Shown piece after piece: positions 33,983 through 46,500 of a stretch of 64,000 bases of DNA; positions within the stretch are counted from its first letter, which is position 1, and each line of letters begins with the position of its first letter. The position numbers and the translations under genes were made by a program. The DNA comes from Puccinellia tenuiflora (Eukaryota > Streptophyta > Magnoliopsida > Poales > Poaceae): assembly GCA_012064385.1 (NCBI GenBank), contig QRDG01000134.1, forward strand, positions 372,001 through 436,000, in the 5' to 3' direction. The notes under the pieces were generated by a model. It saw nothing but the letters and a program-made list of their open reading frames with translations. It was not told the DNA's origin and ran no database searches.

Positions 33983-35232
33983 CTAGATCTTCGTAGGTGT
34001 TGATGCGATTAGAACACAAGGAGTTGTGGGCGTTGATATTTTATGTTGCTACCTTCTCGCGTGCACTTTGCATCTTTGCGGTATTGTGAGATTGAAGCGG
34101 CCCGGACCAACCTTACTCGTCCACGCACGAGAGACCGGTTCCACGATTGACATGCAACTTGTTTTGCATAAGTGGCTGGCGGGTGTCTGTTTCTCTTGCT
34201 TTAGTGAGGATGCAATTTTCAATGGAAGGCCTTTCAAAAGGATGAGTAAATAAGCAACTATTATATCACCGTTGTGGTTTTTGCGTAGATTAGAACGGTT
34301 CTAACTCGTTGACCCAAGCCACGTAAAATTTGCATAAACAAAGTAGAGGCGTCTAACTTGTTTTTGCAGAGGGGGTCAAGTGATGTGATATGGCCAATGT
34401 GATTTGTGATAATGTATGCAATGATCATGTTTGTAATATTTCGCGACTTGCATGTCGACGAGTACGGCAACCGGCAGGAGCCATATGGTTGTCTATTATT
34501 TTATGTGACCTGCGTGTCAATGAAATCACCATGTAATTGCTTTGCTTTATTGCTAAGAGTAGCATTAGTTGTAGTTGCAATAGTTGGTGGACAACCATGG
34601 TGATGGCGCCAAGATGATGGAGATCATGCCGGAGATGGAGATCTTGCCGGTGCTTTTGAAGATGGAGATCTAAAGAGCATATGAAGAAAGGCCATATCAT
34701 ATCACAATTATGAATTGCATGTGATGTTAATCCCTTTTATGCACCTTATTGTTATGCTTTGATGTGATCGCGACGGTAGCATGATAAGGTGATCTCTCAT
34801 GTTAATATCAAGATAATTAAGTGTTCTCCCCTAGTATGCGCCGTTGCGAAAGTTCGTCGTTTCGAAGCATCTCGTGATGATCGGGTGTGATAGATTCAAC
34901 GTTCACATACAACGGGTGCAAGCCAGTTTGCACAAGCAGAAATACTACGGTTGTCTTGACGAGCCTAGCATGTACAGACATGGCCTCGGGAACACGGAAC
35001 CGAAAGGTTAAACACGAGTCATATGAATGATATGATCAACACTGAGTTGTTCACCATTGAAACTACATCATCTCACGTGATGATCGGTGGTGGTGTAGTG
35101 GATTTGGATCGTGTGTCACTAATCAACCGGAGAGATGTTGAGTTTAGTGGGAGTTCGTTAATTTGATTAATTTGAACTAAAATTATCATAAACAAGTGTC
35201 CTAAAGATGTCTTTGCAAAATCCTTGTAGATC

Positions 35233-35742
35233 ATGGGAGACTACAGTAGTATGTTTCTTGCTGAGGAGCTGCGTCTAGATGGGTCCAACTTTGCTGAGTG
35301 GTACATGCGTCTGAGAGAAGCCCTATTCGCCAATGATGAGCTCTACGTGATAGATGAAGCCTTAGAAAAATGCCCTGATGTTACTGTTGACTATGAAGGG
35401 TATATGGAGTGGTATGACCAAAAGACCACCTACTTGAGAGTCGAGTGGCTGATATGCGCCTTCATGGATTCTAACCTTGGTAGACAATTCGGAAACTTGA
35501 GCGCAATGGAGATTGTCGATGAGCTGAAACAAAGGTTCATAGCACAAGTTAGAGTTGCAAGGTTTGAATGCCTGGATGAATTTCTTTCAACTAAGATGGA
35601 AGAAAACACTTGCTTGGAACAGCACCTAAGTAAGATGCACCGGCTGTATTATACTATGGTGGATGTTTGGAACCATGAAATAACTGACGAGATGGCAATA
35701 GATGGGGTGTTGCGTTCGCTTCCCCCCAGCTATAAGGATTAG
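35233..35742 (+). CDS. Truncated Copia gag
   Basis: 169 codons starting MGDYSSMFLAEELRLDG at the expected place after the leader. It has the UBN2-type gag pattern: LDGSNFAEWYMRLREAL near residues 14-30, a helix with WLICAFMDSNL, AMEIVDELKQRF, and LSKMHRLYYTMVD followed by LRSLPPSYKD. It stops at a TAG just after the SLPPSY motif, where family gags continue into a zinc knuckle and protease. The next 100 bases (VKNYVMGRDSITF) keep some similarity in frame beyond the stop. If made, the protein could assemble but not package by a zinc knuckle. Everything downstream to 38681 is non-coding. Confidence 0.8.
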   Translation: MGDYSSMFLAEELRLDGSNFAEWYMRLREALFANDELYVIDEALEKCPDVTVDYEGYMEWYDQKTTYLRVEWLICAFMDSNLGRQFGNLSAMEIVDELKQRFIAQVRVARFECLDEFLSTKMEENTCLEQHLSKMHRLYYTMVDVWNHEITDEMAIDGVLRSLPPSYKD

Positions 35743-35859
35743 GTGAAGAACTATGTCATGGGAAGGGATTCGATCACTTTCTGTGAGTTCATTTCCCAGC
35801 TGAGTCAAGTTAAAGTGGAACCCATAGCAGGAGAGGTAGTCAACGCAGAAGGTATATTT

Positions 35860-38670
35860 TGATATACTAGTTATAAATGTTTAAATGTCCCATTTACACT
35901 TATGGTGAGCTAAGTATTTGATACTTGTGCTGTTTTATGAAAACAGGGCCTACCGTTTGAGAAGTGCATGGAGGGACTGAGTGGATTTCGCGGGAAGATG
36001 GCAATCAAGGAGTTGATGCTTGCGATGTTCTACTTCTACATTTATCGTGTTAAATTAGAGGATTTGAATGAGTTTTGTAATCGAATTAAGTGTGATCTTA
36101 AATTAGTGTGTCTCGGTTTGTGAGACGGTCATTCATGTTAAAGACAAGTGGTTGTTCTATTTTCATGAGTAATCCTTTTTTGGAGATCACGTTTCGATTA
36201 TGAGATTATTGTCCTTTGCTGGATTTAAACGATAATTAGTTAAACACTTATAAAATAAAGACATACTAAAATATCCAATACTTAATGATGTGAATTGTTT
36301 TAATTGTACTATTAGTGCTGAAGAGCATCTTGATGCGCATCACTAAGTAGTGTGATTAAAAATGCCATTTTCTGAAAATGCCATGAGTTGCTGAAAATAA
36401 ACACAAGTGTTGGTTGTATTTTTCAGTGAATAAAAGACGTCATTATTTTATCATGGATGAGTAAATAGGAGTATTTATTCATGTCATGATGAGATTTTGG
36501 AAGTAAAGGATATTAAGTTAACAAGATAATTGAGTCTTTTCGATTTGATCAAAAGAGACAAAATATTTGAGTTATTGTTTAGTATGGTGACTTGTGACAA
36601 GTGTTATCACAAATTACAATGTTTAGAGTTTATTCAAAAGCTGTTTTGATAAACCTAAAGTATTGTAGTCGCATTATATTTGATATTATGTGGTCATAAA
36701 CAAAGGGTTCTTGGTTTTAAGTTTTCATTAGTATCATTTAGATTTATTTTGATAAACACTCCTGTTTTAAATAAAGGATCTATTTAATGATTTGCATTTC
36801 GCATATGAGTTATGTGAAATAGTGGTTCCATAATTATGAGATAATTAAAGCCAAAGCAAATAAAGTTTTGTAGAATGTTCATATAAGATTATGAATAGAG
36901 ATTCCACAATGTGAGACTAAAAGGAACAAACCAATGTGTTTGGTTGTGTTATGTATTTTAGTGGTTTTATCGTGAAATGGTTTCATGGATAAAAAGAATT
37001 GTTGGAATAAGTTTAGGAAGCTTGAACCTTGCATGTTTGTGTATCAAGTGGCACATGTGAAAAGTGCTATGTTGGTTAAAACTTGACACATAAAAGGTTT
37101 TGATGATGGTGATCATTGAATTCTGGTTTAGCTTGTCTAAAGAGATGTAGGTTTCAAGAATATGAATTTTGTCAATAGTTGCAAAATAATATTCATGATT
37201 TACTTGTCGTGTTTTTGAGAAACAAGACATACCTACAAAAACTACAAAAGAAAGAAATAGAAACTTTAAATACGAAAGTGACTGAGAGTCATTCTACTTT
37301 AAGTTTAAATCATAAAGTAATCGTTACTTGATTTTGTGAAAAGAATGTTTCACATATTTATTTATGCAAAAGAGTTTGCGTGGAATAAATAAAACTTAGA
37401 ACTAGCAAAGTGCTGGTGTTTCGTATATGAGTTCTCGAATCTTAAGAGTTAAGAGTTTTGGAGGAGTCCAAAGTGTCGAGAAAGTGCATAAGAAACTGAG
37501 TGAGATCTAATTAAGATATGTGGTGACATATATTAAGTTAGAGCAGAAATTAATTTCCATAATCAAAATATGTGGTGACATATGTTTGAGTGGGAGCTAG
37601 TTAATCATGGTCAAATATAAAGATAACATATTTCTGAGTGGGAGTCAAAGTGGCTTCACAATTTAATATGTGTGTGAGGTATATTTGAGTGGGAGTTTAC
37701 AACATAGTGTTTGAATGAAATGGAGATTTCATAAATGTTGTAAATGTTGTCATGGACCAATGCATAACTTATGAAGTTAGTTTGAACGTCAAATATTCAT
37801 GTAGATGAATGTATCTATGGAGGATAGATAAGTTTGATAAATATCAAAGTCAGGGTGTTTTACCTACACAAGTTTTGAAGGAGTTCAAAATGAAACAAGA
37901 GAAGAATGGTTCATCTCATTGTGGCATATAGGTGAAGCATTGAGTTAGAGAACTTAGTACAAAATTGATGGTTGGAGGATATGTTGGAATTCAATATGAA
38001 TTGTTCATAGATCTCAACATATAAGAACCATATGTTTGTATATGACGATATGTGACCCAAGTTTCTTAATTGTAAGAACATGTTGAATGAGGAGTCATTT
38101 TTCATGAGATTGAGATAAATTTAGAAAATGGTGGACTTGGTTGAAGTCATAAAGCCAGACTAAATTAGGGATCTCTTAATAGCAGAGCAGCACAGCGAAA
38201 GCATGATCGGAAATATCAAAGTGACAAGGTTCACTGTTGATTTGTTAAGTCTACAACATATAGGAGTATATGGTTAATTCAAGGATTGAAATAAGATATA
38301 ATATTTGGTTTGAGAAAGTTGTTTCAAGATTGAGTGAGTTCCAGATGCATGTGTTATGAGAAAGTTCTTTTGACTAAGCATACATATGGGCATGAAAGGA
38401 TATGATTGTCTCACTCTATAACCAAACATATTATATGCATTATATGATAATGATTTTATCATGGGATGATAGAAAGTTTATCATGTGATGATAAAGTAAT
38501 GTCAAATTAGGTGACAGTTACAATTTTGCAAAGGACATAAAGAGCTGTAAAGTACAGAGCACGGACAGAACCTCTTCCACAAGCAAACATGATCAGCACT
38601 GAGACTTCATGAGTGAGACTTCATGGGTGTTGGATCGCGGAAATGTAAACTAGATTATTGACTCTAGTGC
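35860..38670 (+). other. AT-rich non-coding interior of the Copia element
   Basis: Occupies the place of pol. No frame over about 90 codons and no catalytic motif. It contains GAGTGGGAG three times (about 37591, 37640, 37689), close to the polypurine tract. The last 70 bases resemble the usual Angela-type 3' leader. Confidence 0.7.
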
Positions 38671-38681
38671 AAGTGGGAGAC

Positions 38682-40556
38682 TGTTGGGAATATGCCCTAG
38701 AGGCAATAATAAAATGGTTTATTAAGCATATTCACGTTTATGATAATAGTTTATTATCCATGCTATAATTGTATTAAATGGAAACATGATACATGTGTGG
38801 AATATAAACACCCGGAGTCCCTAGTGAGCCTCTACAGGACTAGTTCGTTGATCAAGAGATGGTTAGAGTTTCCTAACTATGGACTTGTTATAGTCACTTG
38901 ATAACGGAGTCATATCATTAGGAGTAATGGTGTGATGGACATGACCCAAATAAAGAGTTGCAATTAATCGTGTCACAAAAGTTTTGTTGTCAACACTTTT
39001 AATATGCCAAATATAGTTTCCTTAGACCATGAGATTATATCACTCCCGTTCACCGGAGGAATACTTTGTGGACATCAAACGTCACTTCGTAACTGGGTGA
39101 TTATAAAGGTGGCTTTCAGGTATCTCCGATGGTGGGTTGTTGGGTGATATGAATCAAGAGTGGAATTTGTCCCTCCATGTGACGGAGAAGATATCTCCAG
39201 GCCTTCTCGGTAATATAGCATCAAGAGTCTGCAGACATGTGATTAAGTTGTAATCACCGGGATCCTATATTATGGACGAGTAAAGAGAACTTGCCGGTAA
39301 CGAGATTAAACTAGACATGGGGATGTCAACGATTATATCTCGGGCAAGTAAAATATCGTGAGACAAAGGGAATCGTATATGAGATTAATTGAATCTCCGG
39401 CATTGTGGTTCAATCGAGAAAAGGTTTTCGTTGAGTGTATAGGAATTAATATGGACATCCCGGTCCCGCTATTAATTATTGATATGATCATGTCTATGCA
39501 TTCTCGAACCCGTAGGGTCACACACTTAACGTTCCGATGAAATTAGGTTTTGCGATGAATTAAATGATGAAGTGAACGAATGGTGATTCGGAGTCTCGGA
39601 TGGGATCCCGGACGTCACGAGGAGTTCCGGAGGAGTCCGGAGAATAAGATTCATATATGGAAAGTTGTTTCCGGAGGTTTCGGAAAAGTTCCGGAAATTA
39701 TTTAAAGGGTACCGGAAGGTTCCGGAATGTTCTAGAAGAGTCTAGAAGTGGGACCGCATAATTTGTATGGGGCCCACATGGGGCAAAGGGGTGCTGCCAC
39801 CACTTGGTGGGGCGCACCACCTAAGCCCATGGGCTGGTGCGGCATAGGAGGGGAGTCCCACTCCTAGTTGGACTAGGAGGTGGGCTCCCACCCCTTTAGG
39901 AAAGGGCCCAAGGAGGAGTCCTTGTTGGACTCCAACTTGGGGGGCAAGTAAGGAGGGGCCGGCCGGCCCCCTCCCCTTGACCTAGCCGCCACCTATATAA
40001 GGAGGGGGGGGTGCGCACCACAACACCTTGGAGGCAGTCTCACCCCTCAACCCTAGCCGCACCCCTCTCTCTCCCGGAGGGCTGCCGCCGCCTCACCACC
40101 ACACCTAGCCGCACCCCCCTTGCCCTAGGGGCTGCGCCACCTTGCTCCTCTCCCTCCCCTCTTGCTTGGCTTGGCGAAGCCCTGCTCGCGGAGATCGTCA
40201 TCGTCACCGGCACTACCGTCGTGCTGCTGAGATCATCAAGGCCACGTCGTTTCGCTTGCGGGATCAAGGAGTCGACGTCTTCATCGAGCTGTACGTGTGG
40301 ACGCCGCGGAGGTGCTGCCCGTTGCTGCACTTCGCCGGATTGGATCTCGAGGATAATACATCTCCTCGCGACTAGACGAGTCTAGTTGCGGGGATCGACT
40401 AGCCAACCCCTGCACCGACAAAACGCGTTTGTTGATCTTCGAGGGTAAGAGATTGGATCTCATCTTCGCTATCTTCATCTCGTAGATCTAGATCCTTGGG
40501 GTTTATTCCGCTTTGCCGCGTAGAAAATTTTTGTTTTCCATGCTGCGACCCCGTCA
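38682..40556 (+). repeat. Copia 3' LTR
   Basis: Same length as the 5' LTR (1875) and differing at a single base by eye. Preceded by the polypurine tract AAGTGGGAGAC. Confidence 0.95.
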
Positions 40557-41739
40557 TGCCGGATACCGAGGTGGCTGACCCGGATTCACCGGATTAACCC
40601 GGTTGGCCTCTTGTCTGCCCTGAACGGGTCCTGGGCCTCCCTGGCCGACATTGCCTTGGGCAGCCTTCTGCTTTCCGGCATATACTGGATCATACGCCTG
40701 CAGCTGTTTGTTCTTGCCAGAATTTACACTCTGGCCACGGCTTGGGCCGACATATGGCGAAGAGGCCTGTCCCTTGGACGCTCCTCCAGCATTTCCACCC
40801 GAGTAAAGGTACCCGGATCCTCCTACACCCGGATTTGCATTCCGGTATGCCTCATTCTGCCTGTTGGCTACAGCTACCAACTCATTAACTCGGTCTTGCT
40901 GCCTACTACGAGCTTCACCAGATAAGTTAGGTAACTCAGCTATAGCAGCCTCAGCAGCTCTAAGATTCTTGCCCGGGGTACTATATTTCGGCCGGCCTGC
41001 CGACACATGACTAGCAGTTTTACCGGATCTAGCCCTACCATCTCTAGCTATCTCGGCATTGAGGTCTCTACCTCTAGCACGTACTTCATTTATGCGACTA
41101 ACCGGGTTGGCTACCGGCGTAAAACCATGAGCGATATTGTACTCACGGAGAGATATGTCGAAGTCCTGCTTAACTCGGGCCACCTCCTGGGCCTCTCGGA
41201 GTATCTCCTGGCGCTGCTGCTCCAACTCCGCCTGAGTTAGAACAACATCTGCGCTTGGAGCCACTGGAGTCGTCAGCTTCTCGATCGCGCCCTGAAGAGG
41301 ACCCGGCGTCACCGGCACAGCAGATGTACCGGCCTGCTCCGGACGATTCTCCGGCCTCTCCAGCGGCGGGCGCGCCGTCCTGGCAGTTCTGGTGCTGACC
41401 TCGGCATCAGCAACTGGGGCGGTCATCATGACCTCTGCACAGCTAGCAGCGGGACGGGCGATACGTCGGCCGCGAGCTGCGCACACAGCGGGGGGATCCG
41501 CTGCAACCTGCACCCTTTCGGGAAACAGGCAGGGGACCTCGGTGGCGACGTAGACGGTGAGGGAGCCGAACTCGATGAGGCAGCCGTTCCGGGGTAGCGG
41601 CCTGCTGCCGAAACAGCCAGCGTTGTCGCTGACGACGTTGAGTGAGCCGAACCTGTGGACAAGGCCACAGAGAACGCGCTCACCCGACTCGATGAAGGAA
41701 CCCGTCCGGATGAACACACCAGCCAGCGCCGCTGCTGGC
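40557..41739 (-). pseudogene. Gypsy-2 gag, N-terminal part
   Basis: Minus-strand open frame ending at the Copia insertion; its other half is at 29879-32094. The N-terminal zone is low-complexity. From about 41280 down it has a coiled-coil helix (LEQQRQEILREAQEVARVKQDF), then AHGFTPVANPV, then a Gly/Asn/Ser/Gln-rich stretch with YLYSGGN and QAYDPVY, ending in GQPPRYPA at the Copia border. The frame is open upstream through the primer-binding site into the LTR, so the true start codon is uncertain. Splitting by the Copia removes any intact gag product. Confidence 0.7.
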
Positions 41740-41757
41740 CCCACGGTGGGCGCCAAC
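41740..41757 (-). other. Gypsy-2 primer-binding site
   Basis: On the minus strand, GTTGGCGCCCACCGTGGG directly follows the 5' LTR end ...CCACGACA. This is the usual place and a sequence type known in plant Gypsy elements. Confidence 0.7.
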
Positions 41758-42664
41758 TGTCGTGGTGGTGTCACGGCAGATGCCATATAGGCTTGATGTG
41801 GGGCCGGTTGGACGCTGGAGGTACCGGGGAGGGCTTGCACGCACGGCGTACAGACACGAACACACACACACACACACACGCGATTTACCCAGGTTCGGGG
41901 CTCTCGTGAGGAGATAACACCCCTACTCCTGCTTGCTGCTTGACTTAGATATGGATTACAACTAGTTACAAGATTGCTCCTCGAGCTGTATGCGAAGAAC
42001 TGCGCTATCTAAGCCTCAACCGAGTCTCAGAACTGCTCTCTGGCTCTCCTCTAGCTCCCAGGAAATGCTAAGTACTCGCTCAGCGTCTCTGCCTATTGCC
42101 TGGGGATCGTCCCTGTAAGAGGAGCCCCTGGTACCCCTTATATAGGGAAACCCAGGGTTACAGTGTAAAACAATGCTACTGGCGCCATACCCCTTGGTCT
42201 CCGGCCGGCACGGGCGCCGCTGCGCCATGTCCAGACCGTGGCAGCGCTGGTCGCCACGGTCGCCGCTGCACCCGACAGCACGCCCAAGCCTAGGCTTAGC
42301 GCCACTGTGCCGCGCCGCCCGCGTCAGAGGCGTGGCCGAGGCTTGGCACGCCGTCCACTTGCAGCACGCCGCCGCCCTTGTTTCGCTCCGTGTCTCAAGG
42401 AGCTTGGACCACCGTCCGAGATGACCCCATCCGGCATATGTGTGCCCTAAGCCGGTAACTCGGTTTATTCCCTCCTGCACATAAGAACAACGAAGGATAG
42501 TCCGACATATAATAAGCACGATCCGACATAAGGATATGTCGGTTTGACCTGACTCGGATGAATCCGGATAAGCCAGTATGATATGTCGGTTTCCATTGAC
42601 TCGGTCAACTCCGAGTCAACCTTATTTGACCATATTGACCCCACTCGGGGGCTTCCCCCCGACA
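41758..42664 (-). repeat. Gypsy-2 5' LTR
   Basis: Minus-strand borders TGTCG...CGACA. A minus-strand TATA (CTATATAAGG) lies at 42137-42146, also present in the partner LTR at 20081-20090. Confidence 0.9.
42137..42146 (-). promoter_or_regulatory. TATA box of the Gypsy-2 5' LTR
   Basis: CTATATAAGG on the minus strand, in the middle of the LTR as expected for a U3 promoter. Confidence 0.55.
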
Positions 42665-43515
42665 AAGCAGATGCGGTCCAAGGCGGCGGCGACATCACGC
42701 CGGCAGCGCGCTAGGAGGTGCCATTAGCGCTCCGAGAGGAGGCGCGCTCCGGTGGCCGCCCGGGCCGGCGGCGAGGGAGCGGGATTGCTGGGTCAATCGT
42801 GTGGGGATCAGTTTCTAGTTTTACGGGTTGTGTTCGGTGGAGCCTGGAGGTGGAGTAGGATTCAGCCAAATTAAATGCTAAGTGCACACGGGTTAATCTG
42901 AAACGTTAGATTTAGTCTGGTGGATCAAATCAAGCGGTTGGAATTATTCTGGGTTGGTCTGACGGGGTACGTTTAGCACAAGTCATGTTCGCTTGTTTAA
43001 TAGTAGTGGAGATCCAGACACGTAGCCTTGATTTGTCACACCAGTAAACGAGGAAGAGCAAATCAGTCACGGACCAACCACGTTTCAAGCTTTCCAATTG
43101 TCACTCCTCCCCGCTCCTCCACCTCTCCCGCCGCCGGCCGAGACTCCTCCCCGTCGCTGTCTAGGGCGGCGGGCCCCGCTCGGCAGCGGCCATGCGCGCC
43201 CTCCGCGCCCCATTCCTCCCGGTAATCTCGCGCCTCCCGGTCCCTTCTTCATTCAGTCCACGGCACCAAAAAAAGTCTTGGCCCAATTGTGCCTTGAATC
43301 AATAATACCTTTGATACATACCGCTGCTCCTTTAGCTGCTAGCGCGGCAATGGCAGTGGCAATACCTGGGGAGCAGCTCAAGTGGTGTGCGGAGTGGCGG
43401 CTGCTGCGGGTGCCACCCGTGCGGGGAGGCGCGGGGGCTAGCGGCGGCTGGGTGGTGGTCGAGGTGGTGCGTTGGTAGGAGGGCATTTGTGACATCGGCA
43501 GAGGCGAAGGGGGAG
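42665..43515 (+). other. Upstream region of the malic enzyme gene
   Basis: GC-rich sequence of unknown origin next to the LTR (42665-42780), then AT-richer sequence, then a C-rich leader from about 43100. The Gypsy-2 LTR ends 851 bases before the start codon. An ATG at 43188-43192 followed by a GT site could belong to a leader exon; I cannot place the transcription start. Confidence 0.45.
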
Positions 43516-46500
43516 ATGGAGAGCACTCTCAAGGGGATACGGGGAGGCGGGGCACCCTGCGTGCTGGACATGGACGACGCGGCGACGGTGGGCGGTGGCG
43601 TCGAGGACACCTACGGCGAGGACCGCGCTACGGAGGAGCAGCTCGTCACGCCGTGGACCGTCTCCGTCGCGAGGTGAGCGTCCAACTCCAAATTAAGGAT
43701 AAGCTTTCTGATCCGCCGTGGCATGGGACCAGGGATTTCTGTTTCTCCGCCGGAAACTAACGTTTTAGTGGGAGTTCAAAGCAGATTTACCAATTCTCAG
43801 TTTCCTCAATTCCCCTAGAATAAAATAAAATTCTCAGCTCCCTCTATTTTCCTTAAAATTTCAGTCATCTAATATTGCGGTATTGAACGTGTGCAGTTTA
43901 GAAAAGAAAAAAAAAGGTAACTGTAATTTTGGATATTGCTTCGATGTTTCACACGGTTAAAAATTCAGGTAATTTAGAAATTGACGACCCCAAGAAGTTT
44001 TAATCATGATGCTTCAGGTTTTGACGTGATCAAACTTTGATATGTTCCGATTCTGTATCCCAGCGTTTTCCAAATTGTTTTGATCTTAATTAAGCTATGT
44101 GGTAGTTGACACTTACAATAGTGGAACTTCATATACTCATAAAACTGACAGGGTAGTAGTCGAGTCATTTAGCAATAGAAGTAGTGACTGTAGATACTGG
44201 AGAAAAATCTGTTTTGTTTGTTTCAAATCATAATTTGGCATGCGGAAATTAGTGCTTGTTTGGTGTGTGGCAGCGGCTACAATTTGCTGAGGGATCCACG
44301 CTACAACAAGGGGCTTGCGTTCACAGAGAAAGAGCGTGAGACACACTACCTTCATGGCCTTTTGCCACCCACAATCATATCCCAGGAGCTCCAGGTTCAA
44401 CAACCCTCGATTGATATTTTCATGAAACATTTCAAGTGTGCGCACATGTCTGATCTAGTATACTCTGATATTATCAGGAGAGGAAGATAATGCATAACAT
44501 CCGCCAGTACGAGCTACCGCTGCAGCGCTACATGGCTATGATGGACCTTCAGGTTACTGTTCACTAAGTTTCCATATTTTGTAAGATCCAGGCCTCTGCA
44601 TTTTTCGTATTGTTCATAGTATAGCTGATGTGAATATCCACTTTGGCTATGCTGTTTCGATCCGTATTGCAGGAGAGGAATGAGAGACTTTTCTACAAGC
44701 TCCTTATTGACAATGTTGAGGAGCTGCTTCCTATTGTGTACACTCCAACTGTTGGTGAGGCCTGCCAAAAGTACGGCTCCATATTCAGCCGTCCTCAGGG
44801 TCTTTATATCAGCTTGAAAGAGAAGTACGTTTTGCTTCGTGGTTTTTTTAACTTTTTGTTGTTTTGGGACTCTATTGTATGTTCACACTCATATGGATTT
44901 TTTTTTTCGAGAGTGATTCATATGGAATGTTGCTGGGTTGTACAGGGGAAAGATCCTCGAGGTGTTGAAGAACTGGCCAGAGAGGAGCATTCAGGTTATT
45001 GTAGTTACCGATGGTGAGCGAATTTTGGGGCTTGGAGATCTTGGGTGCCAGGTATTTTCTGAGATGTGTCTTGAAGATTTATGAACTACCTCTCACTCTC
45101 TCAGGCTATTGTGTTGATTGCAATATTTTCTACATAGGGAATGGGGATTCCTGTTGGTAAACTTTCCCTTTACACTGCTTTGGGAGGGGTTCGTCCATCT
45201 GCTGTAAGTTGTCACTTAAATGTACCTTTATTTTGTCGGACTACCATTTCTCGTTGCATGAACTAACATGTTATTGATATTCCTGAAGTGCTTGCCAATC
45301 ACATTGGATGTCGGTACAAATAATGAGCAACTTCTGGATGATGAGTTTTACATTGGCTTGAGGCAAAGAAGAGCCACAGGCCAGGTTGGACAATGATAAT
45401 TGCTTCTGCCTATTTTGCCAACTCACACTAGTTACAACCTGGAATTCTTATTTTTTTTGTGTGTTGTCAGGAGTATGCTGATTTTCTGCATGAATTTATG
45501 GCTGCTGTGAAGCAAAATTATGGGGAGAAAGTTCTCATTCAGGTAACCTACATGCTGAAAAAGCTATATTCTAAATAAAGTTGAAACACAAAAAACACAT
45601 GGGCGGAGCTACGTAGTCCGCACCTAGTGCACAGGCACCAGGGTCGAGCAGAAAAATTCGCAGCGATTAGCCAAAATATTAGCACGGGCACCGGGTTAGG
45701 TCAGTACGAGTGCACCAGGTCCAACGAAATTCGCGACGGCAAGCGTGCAATCTAGGCCAGGAAGCGTTAATGCGGTCACACGCCAGTGCTATGTCTCTTC
45801 TTGTAAATGGGCCGATGGGCATGGTCCATGACCATGAGGCGTTACAAATAGAAACAACTAATCCATTGATACCCCATAAAAAAATCCATTGATATATCCA
45901 CTAAGAAAACTAATCCATCGATCTATAGGCCTCTTGCTGGTCCTTTAAAATAAAGCTGCATTGGTGGTTTAGAAAAATCAACCTGCGCTAGTATGCAAAA
46001 ATCTATCAATGTTTGTTCCCTGAATGATAAATCAACATGGTTTTTAGATTGTAGATATTATCATGTACTCCGTCCGTCCAGAAATAAGTGTAAATCTTTA
46101 CTATAAAAACTGAATCCGTGGTGAATGCCTGGTGTCACACGTTCTTCTAATTACACAAAGAATGTCACCACACAACTAACCATCTCACATGCACCAATAA
46201 AATAATAAAATAGGATGGAGTGCGTTAGGTTGTTAATCATCTCATCTCATGTACACACCGTACAACTAACCAGCAACAGTCTCTCCATATTCGGCTCCTT
46301 TCTTAAAAGAAAAATGCACTCGCACGGGTGAGGCGAGTACGGGAAAAGAAATCCTGAAACTGTACCGCACGATGTGGCTCATCGGCCCCTGTTTCGATTG
46401 GAACTCAGCTTATCAATCTGAACAATATTTGTTCCCTGACGCATAGAAAGAAAAGTTACGTACTCCCCAATCACATCTGATCACATTTTCATTGGGGAAA

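Larger units (their letters stand above)
32095..40556 (+). mobile_element. Young pol-less Copia retrotransposon (Angela/BARE/WIS-type LTR)
   Basis: Two 1875-base LTRs (32095-33969 and 38682-40556), a primer-binding site TGGTATCAGAGC (33971-33982, initiator tRNA-Met) and a polypurine tract AAGTGGGAGAC before the 3' LTR. A perfect TGCCG duplication (32090-32094 and 40557-40561) marks insertion into the gag of Gypsy-2. The LTRs differ at one base by eye (33136 region, A against G), so insertion was recent. Of 4.7 kb internal sequence only a gag fragment (35233-35742) is coding. The rest is AT-rich with no protease, integrase or reverse transcriptase. It must have moved with proteins from an autonomous relative. 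Confidence 0.92.
19698..42664 (-). mobile_element. Gypsy-2: full-length Gypsy retrotransposon with nested Copia
   Basis: Minus-strand element: 5' LTR 41758-42664, primer-binding site next to it, gag and pol in one frame (41.7 to 26.4 kb, split by the Copia at 32095-40556), a 190-bp tandem repeat, a plus-strand antisense gene (21713-25609), and the 3' LTR 19698-20609. Without the Copia it is about 14.5 kb. Integrase lies after RNase H and no chromodomain is visible, which together with the antisense ORF suggests a Tat/Retand-like lineage. Flanking pentamers (atgag and aagca) do not match, so no target duplication survives. Three in-frame stops make it non-autonomous. Confidence 0.85.

Noticed and set aside
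19693..42669. Target duplication for Gypsy-2
   Set aside because: Flanking pentamers atgag and aagca do not match in any register I tried.
42665..43000. Right end of the Harbinger-like element that starts at 11645
   Set aside because: No inverse of GGCTTCGTTCGG is present; GTGTTCGGTGG at about 42830 is in the wrong orientation.
43387..43515. In-frame N-terminal extension of malic enzyme as a plastid transit peptide
   Set aside because: Cys/Trp/Gly-rich, not like transit peptides, and MESTLKG matches the cytosolic family start; kept only as a possibility.
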